From Paracoccaceae bacterium (GTDB lineage: Bacteria; Pseudomonadota; Alphaproteobacteria; Rhodobacterales; Rhodobacteraceae), in the NCBI GenBank assembly GCA_902525995.1, contig CABZJG010000086.1:1-7788 (forward strand): a stretch of 7,788 nucleotides of DNA. The letters are read 5' to 3'. The notes under the pieces were generated by a model. The model made no database searches. It had not been told where the DNA came from and was given only the letters and a program-made list of their open reading frames with translations. The position numbers and the translations under genes were made by a program. Below are positions 5,769-7,788 of this stretch, one piece after another; the stretch's first letter is position 1; each line of letters opens with the position of its first letter.

Positions 5769-6492
5769 ATCAATCGCAGTCGACGTCGCTGCACTGAATA
5801 AAAAATATCGCCACCACAGCGCGACGGAAGTCTTGCAAGTTGCCCTAAAAGAATTGGCGCCGCGCAAAATTGCGATGGTATCAAGCTTTGGAGCTGAGAG
5901 CGTCGCTCTGCTGCACCTTTTGGCCATTAGTGATAATACGGTCCCCGTCCTGTTTATCGACACAAGACTGCTGTTTGCTGAAACTTTGGTGTACCAAGCA
6001 GATGTCAGCGAGAAGCTGGGCCTCAAAGACATTAGAATTTTGCGACCTACACGGCAAAGTATCACGCGCGAAGATCCCTATGGTGCTTTACGGTTTACAG
6101 ATCCCGATCGGTGTTGCGACCTGCGCAAAACGAGAGTTTTGCAAGAGGCTCTGGATGGTTTTGGCGCTTGGATAACCGGCCGCAAAAGATTTCAAAGCGG
6201 AACCCGCAAAGAGCTGGATTTTTTTGAATACGATGCGGATCAAAACAAAATAAAAGTTAACCCGCTGGCGCATTGGTCTGCGGAAGATATTGCCACCTAT
6301 ATGGAAGAAAACCGCTTGCCCCGCCACCCTTTGATTGATCAGGGCTATCCATCCATAGGATGCGCCCCTTGCACCAGCAAAGTTCAGCCGGGCGAAGATC
6401 AGCGCGCTGGCCGCTGGCGCAATCACCCAAAAACGGAATGTGGCCTGCACATGGAAAACCAAGTGCAATCGCCGATAGGAGAAAGAGCATGA
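5758..6492 (+). CDS. cysH: Adenylyl-sulfate (APS) reductase, thioredoxin-dependent, [4Fe-4S] type
   Basis: A 244-residue cytoplasmic enzyme of the PAPS/APS reductase family that reduces activated sulfate to sulfite, supplying CysI. Motifs: SSFGAES nucleotide-binding loop (42-48), FIDTR (66-70), adjacent cysteines C119-C120 in DRCCDLRK, GRKRFQSGTRK (141-151), C202 and C205 in GCAPCTSKVQPGEDQRAGRW, and the near C-terminal ECGLH with C228, the catalytic cysteine that forms the thiosulfonate. The CC plus C-x-x-C set binds a [4Fe-4S] cluster and marks APS reductases, in contrast to E. coli-type PAPS reductase, which lacks it. The start is ATG 5758, inside the last codons of cysI (11-nt overlap); the open frame extends back to 5641, but that part is out-of-frame cysI sequence. 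The weak Shine-Dalgarno suggests coupling to cysI translation. A 4-nt ATGA overlap joins it to DUF934. Confidence 0.94.
   Translation: MPHKSIAVDVAALNKKYRHHSATEVLQVALKELAPRKIAMVSSFGAESVALLHLLAISDNTVPVLFIDTRLLFAETLVYQADVSEKLGLKDIRILRPTRQSITREDPYGALRFTDPDRCCDLRKTRVLQEALDGFGAWITGRKRFQSGTRKELDFFEYDADQNKIKVNPLAHWSAEDIATYMEENRLPRHPLIDQGYPSIGCAPCTSKVQPGEDQRAGRWRNHPKTECGLHMENQVQSPIGERA
6477..6481 (+). promoter_or_regulatory. Ribosome binding site of the DUF934 gene
   Basis: AGGAG lies 7 nt before ATG 6489 inside the end of cysH. It supports this start over the longer open frame that reaches back to 6360. Confidence 0.6.
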
Positions 6493-6866
6493 CTGTAATT
6501 GTGACCGATGATGGGTTTCGCCCTGATACGTGGACTGAAAATGACGTCATTGATCTTGGCCCCGAAACGGACCCCGAGACCTTGGATATTAACCCCGCGA
6601 TCAACAAAATTCGGATTGATTTTCCCAGTTTCGCAGACGGGCGCGGCTTTACTTTGGCGCGTCTGCTGCGTTTACGGGGCTATAGCGGAGAGCTTCGCGC
6701 CAAAGGGCATATAATTTGTGAACAATACGCGATGGCAAGGCGGTCTGGGTTTGATTCGGTCGAAATTGACCAATCTTTGGCGGATCGGCAACCCGAAGCA
6801 TTGTGGCTCAGCCGGGCGAATTGGCAAAAACACGACTATCAAGAGCGTTTGCGCGCATCACGCTAG
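6489..6866 (+). CDS. DUF934 family protein, sulfite reductase-associated, function unknown
   Basis: A 125-residue soluble protein. The diagnostic tract is IDFPSFADGRGFTLARLLR (43-61) followed by GYSGELRAKGHI (64-75) and ARRSGFDSVEI (83-93), which I recognise as the DUF934 (COG3749) signature. There is a single cysteine (C77) and no signal peptide or membrane segment. The start at 6489 overlaps the cysH stop as ATGA and has a good AGGAG; translation ends in a tandem TAG TAA (6864-6869). The family is repeatedly found beside cysI and cysH in proteobacteria and is sometimes labelled an oxidoreductase, without a known reaction to my knowledge. The RGF-x-x-ARLLR tract suggests interaction with a partner or anionic ligand, but this is a guess. 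Placement implies a role in sulfite formation, sulfite reduction or electron delivery. Confidence 0.88.
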   Translation: MTVIVTDDGFRPDTWTENDVIDLGPETDPETLDINPAINKIRIDFPSFADGRGFTLARLLRLRGYSGELRAKGHIICEQYAMARRSGFDSVEIDQSLADRQPEALWLSRANWQKHDYQERLRASR

Positions 6867-6913
6867 TAACTCCTTTTGAAACCGTTTAAACCCCCTGCAA
6901 AGAAAATATCAAA
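6867..6913. other. 47-nt gap before fpr with an 8-bp palindrome
   Basis: This is the only real gap in the cluster. It holds GTTTAAAC (6884-6891), an AT-rich perfect palindrome, preceded by a TTGAAA (6876-6881) that could be a -35, but no -10 lies at a good distance. No intrinsic terminator is visible, so read-through from DUF934 is expected; a weak internal promoter is possible. Confidence 0.3.
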
Positions 6914-7732
6914 ATGACAGAGCAACTTCCAGTGTCCAAATCAACCGCAACAAAGGCCGCCGCATTGCCTGACGCCCAAACCGTCACAGAGGTAAAACAC
7001 TGGACGGATCGTTTGTTTTCATTTCGAGTCTCGCGGCCACAATCGCTGCGGTTCAGATCAGGCGAATTTGTGATGATCGGTCTGCTCAAAGACGATGGCA
7101 GACCGTTGCTTCGGGCGTATTCTATTGCCTCGCCCGCATGGGATGAAGAGTTAGAGTTTTATTCGATCAAAGTGCAGGATGGCCCGCTGACCAGCAGATT
7201 GCAGCATATCAAGCCCGGCGATCAGATTATTTTACGGCCAAAACCCGTGGGCACTTTGGTACATGATGCTTTGCTGCCCGGCAAGCGGCTTTGGTTTTTC
7301 TCTACTGGCACAGGTATTGCGCCCTTTGCATCCTTGATCCGCGAGCCGCAAACCTACGAAGACTATGAACAAATTATTCTCACACATACCTGCCGCGATG
7401 TAGCGGACTTGGAATACGGGCGTTTGTTGGTTGAAAGCCTAAAAGACGACCCTCTGATCGGAGAATTGGTTGGTGATAAGCTGGTGTATTACCCGACAAC
7501 AACCCGTGAGCCCAGCGCAAAAACAGGCCGGATTACAGACCTTTTGACCTCCAAAGACGTTTTCAAAGACCTGGGAATTCAAACCATGCATCCGGATACG
7601 GATCGCGCAATGGTTTGTGGATCTTTGGGGCTTAATACCGACATGAAGGCAATCTTGGAAGGTTATGGCCTGCGCGAGGGCGCAAATTCTGATCCAGCGG
7701 AATATGTGGTTGAAAAAGCATTTGTCGGCTGA
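6914..7732 (+). CDS. fpr: Ferredoxin(flavodoxin)-NADP+ reductase, bacterial FPR
   Basis: A 272-residue FAD enzyme that moves electrons between NADPH and a ferredoxin or flavodoxin in the cytoplasm. The N-terminal FAD-binding barrel shows RSGEFVMIGL (48-57), RAYSIAS (67-73), FYSIKV (82-87) and GPLTS (90-94); the NADP-binding domain shows STGTGIAPF (130-138), THTCRDVADLEYG (157-169), YPTTTRE (193-199) and VCGS (234-237). It ends in VEKAFVG, the C-terminal extension type I recall from Rhodobacter capsulatus FPR, which also has 272 residues. This similarity is the best taxonomic hint in the window. ATG 6914 has only a weak AAAGAAA ribosome site. Being last in the cluster and in the absence of CysJ, it is the likely entry point of electrons for CysI through a ferredoxin encoded elsewhere. 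In related bacteria FPR also serves oxidative-stress defence, so its role need not be limited to sulfur. Confidence 0.96.
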   Translation: MTEQLPVSKSTATKAAALPDAQTVTEVKHWTDRLFSFRVSRPQSLRFRSGEFVMIGLLKDDGRPLLRAYSIASPAWDEELEFYSIKVQDGPLTSRLQHIKPGDQIILRPKPVGTLVHDALLPGKRLWFFSTGTGIAPFASLIREPQTYEDYEQIILTHTCRDVADLEYGRLLVESLKDDPLIGELVGDKLVYYPTTTREPSAKTGRITDLLTSKDVFKDLGIQTMHPDTDRAMVCGSLGLNTDMKAILEGYGLREGANSDPAEYVVEKAFVG

Positions 7733-7760
7733 TCAAAAGTCTGCGCGCTGTTGTCAGATC

Positions 7761-7766
7761 TATAAT
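7761..7766 (+). promoter_or_regulatory. Candidate -10 element downstream of fpr
   Basis: A perfect TATAAT lies 29 nt after the fpr stop, followed by a T-run, with no good -35 at 16-18 bp. It may start transcription of a gene beyond the right edge. No clear terminator hairpin for the cluster is visible in 7733-7788; the arms TCTG/CAGA give only a 4-bp stem. Confidence 0.2.
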
Positions 7767-7788
7767 TTTTCGGAAAACAAATCCCAAA

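Noticed and set aside
5619..6065. 148-codon minus-strand open frame over the cysI/cysH junction
   Set aside because: It is antisense to two genes with clear motifs and shows no family resemblance.
6360..6488. Longer DUF934 start upstream of ATG 6489
   Set aside because: It overlaps cysH in another frame, while ATG 6489 has AGGAG at 7 nt and begins where the family begins.
6884..6891. GTTTAAAC palindrome as an operator for fpr
   Set aside because: A single 8-bp AT-rich palindrome with no assignable promoter nearby is too weak; kept only as a note on the gap.
1..7788. Mobile elements, CRISPR arrays, tRNA or rRNA genes, defence genes
   Set aside because: No transposase, integrase, terminal repeats, regular repeat-spacer pattern or tRNA-like fold was seen; all genes fit a conserved chromosomal sulfur locus plus a transporter.

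Overview
The window reads as a chromosomal piece of an alphaproteobacterium, most probably a moderate-GC marine Rhodobacteraceae (Roseobacter-type). The grounds are the gene order regulator / cysG / DUF2849 / cysI / cysH / DUF934 / fpr, which I know from alphaproteobacteria, and an FPR whose length (272 aa) and motifs closely match my recollection of Rhodobacter capsulatus ferredoxin-NADP reductase. No database search was possible, so family calls rest on motifs and recall.

Layout. Positions 1-540 are non-coding by my reading: AT-rich, with a run of eight G and several small inverted repeats, two of them interlocked. At 541-1761 (+) lies a 12-TM major facilitator transporter of unknown substrate, probably with its own promoter. 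Convergent to it, with a hairpin near the two stop codons, is an Lrp/AsnC regulator (1784-2254, -) that resembles the cysteine-responsive DecR/CyuR branch. It is divergent from a six-gene plus-strand cluster at 2401-7732.

The cluster is an assimilatory sulfate (sulfite) reduction unit. CysH (APS-reductase type, with Cys-Cys and Cys-x-x-Cys iron-sulfur ligands) makes sulfite from activated sulfate. CysI (siroheme/[4Fe-4S] sulfite or nitrite reductase family) reduces sulfite to sulfide. CysG makes the siroheme that CysI needs. FPR would pass NADPH electrons to a ferredoxin or flavodoxin and so to CysI and possibly CysH; no CysJ-type flavoprotein is present. Two small proteins of unknown function, DUF2849 and DUF934, are tightly built into the unit. 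Junctions are TAATG (cysG/DUF2849), 3 nt (DUF2849/cysI), an 11-nt overlap (cysI/cysH) and ATGA (cysH/DUF934), all suggesting one transcript with translational coupling. Only fpr has a real gap (47 nt) and could have extra regulation.

Most of the window is a recognisable housekeeping locus. The parts worth a second look are the two unassigned DUFs inside the sulfite reductase unit, the regulator with helically phased AATTCC repeats in the divergent spacer, and the unexplained 540-nt leader region. ATP sulfurylase, APS kinase, CysJ and a ferredoxin are not encoded here.
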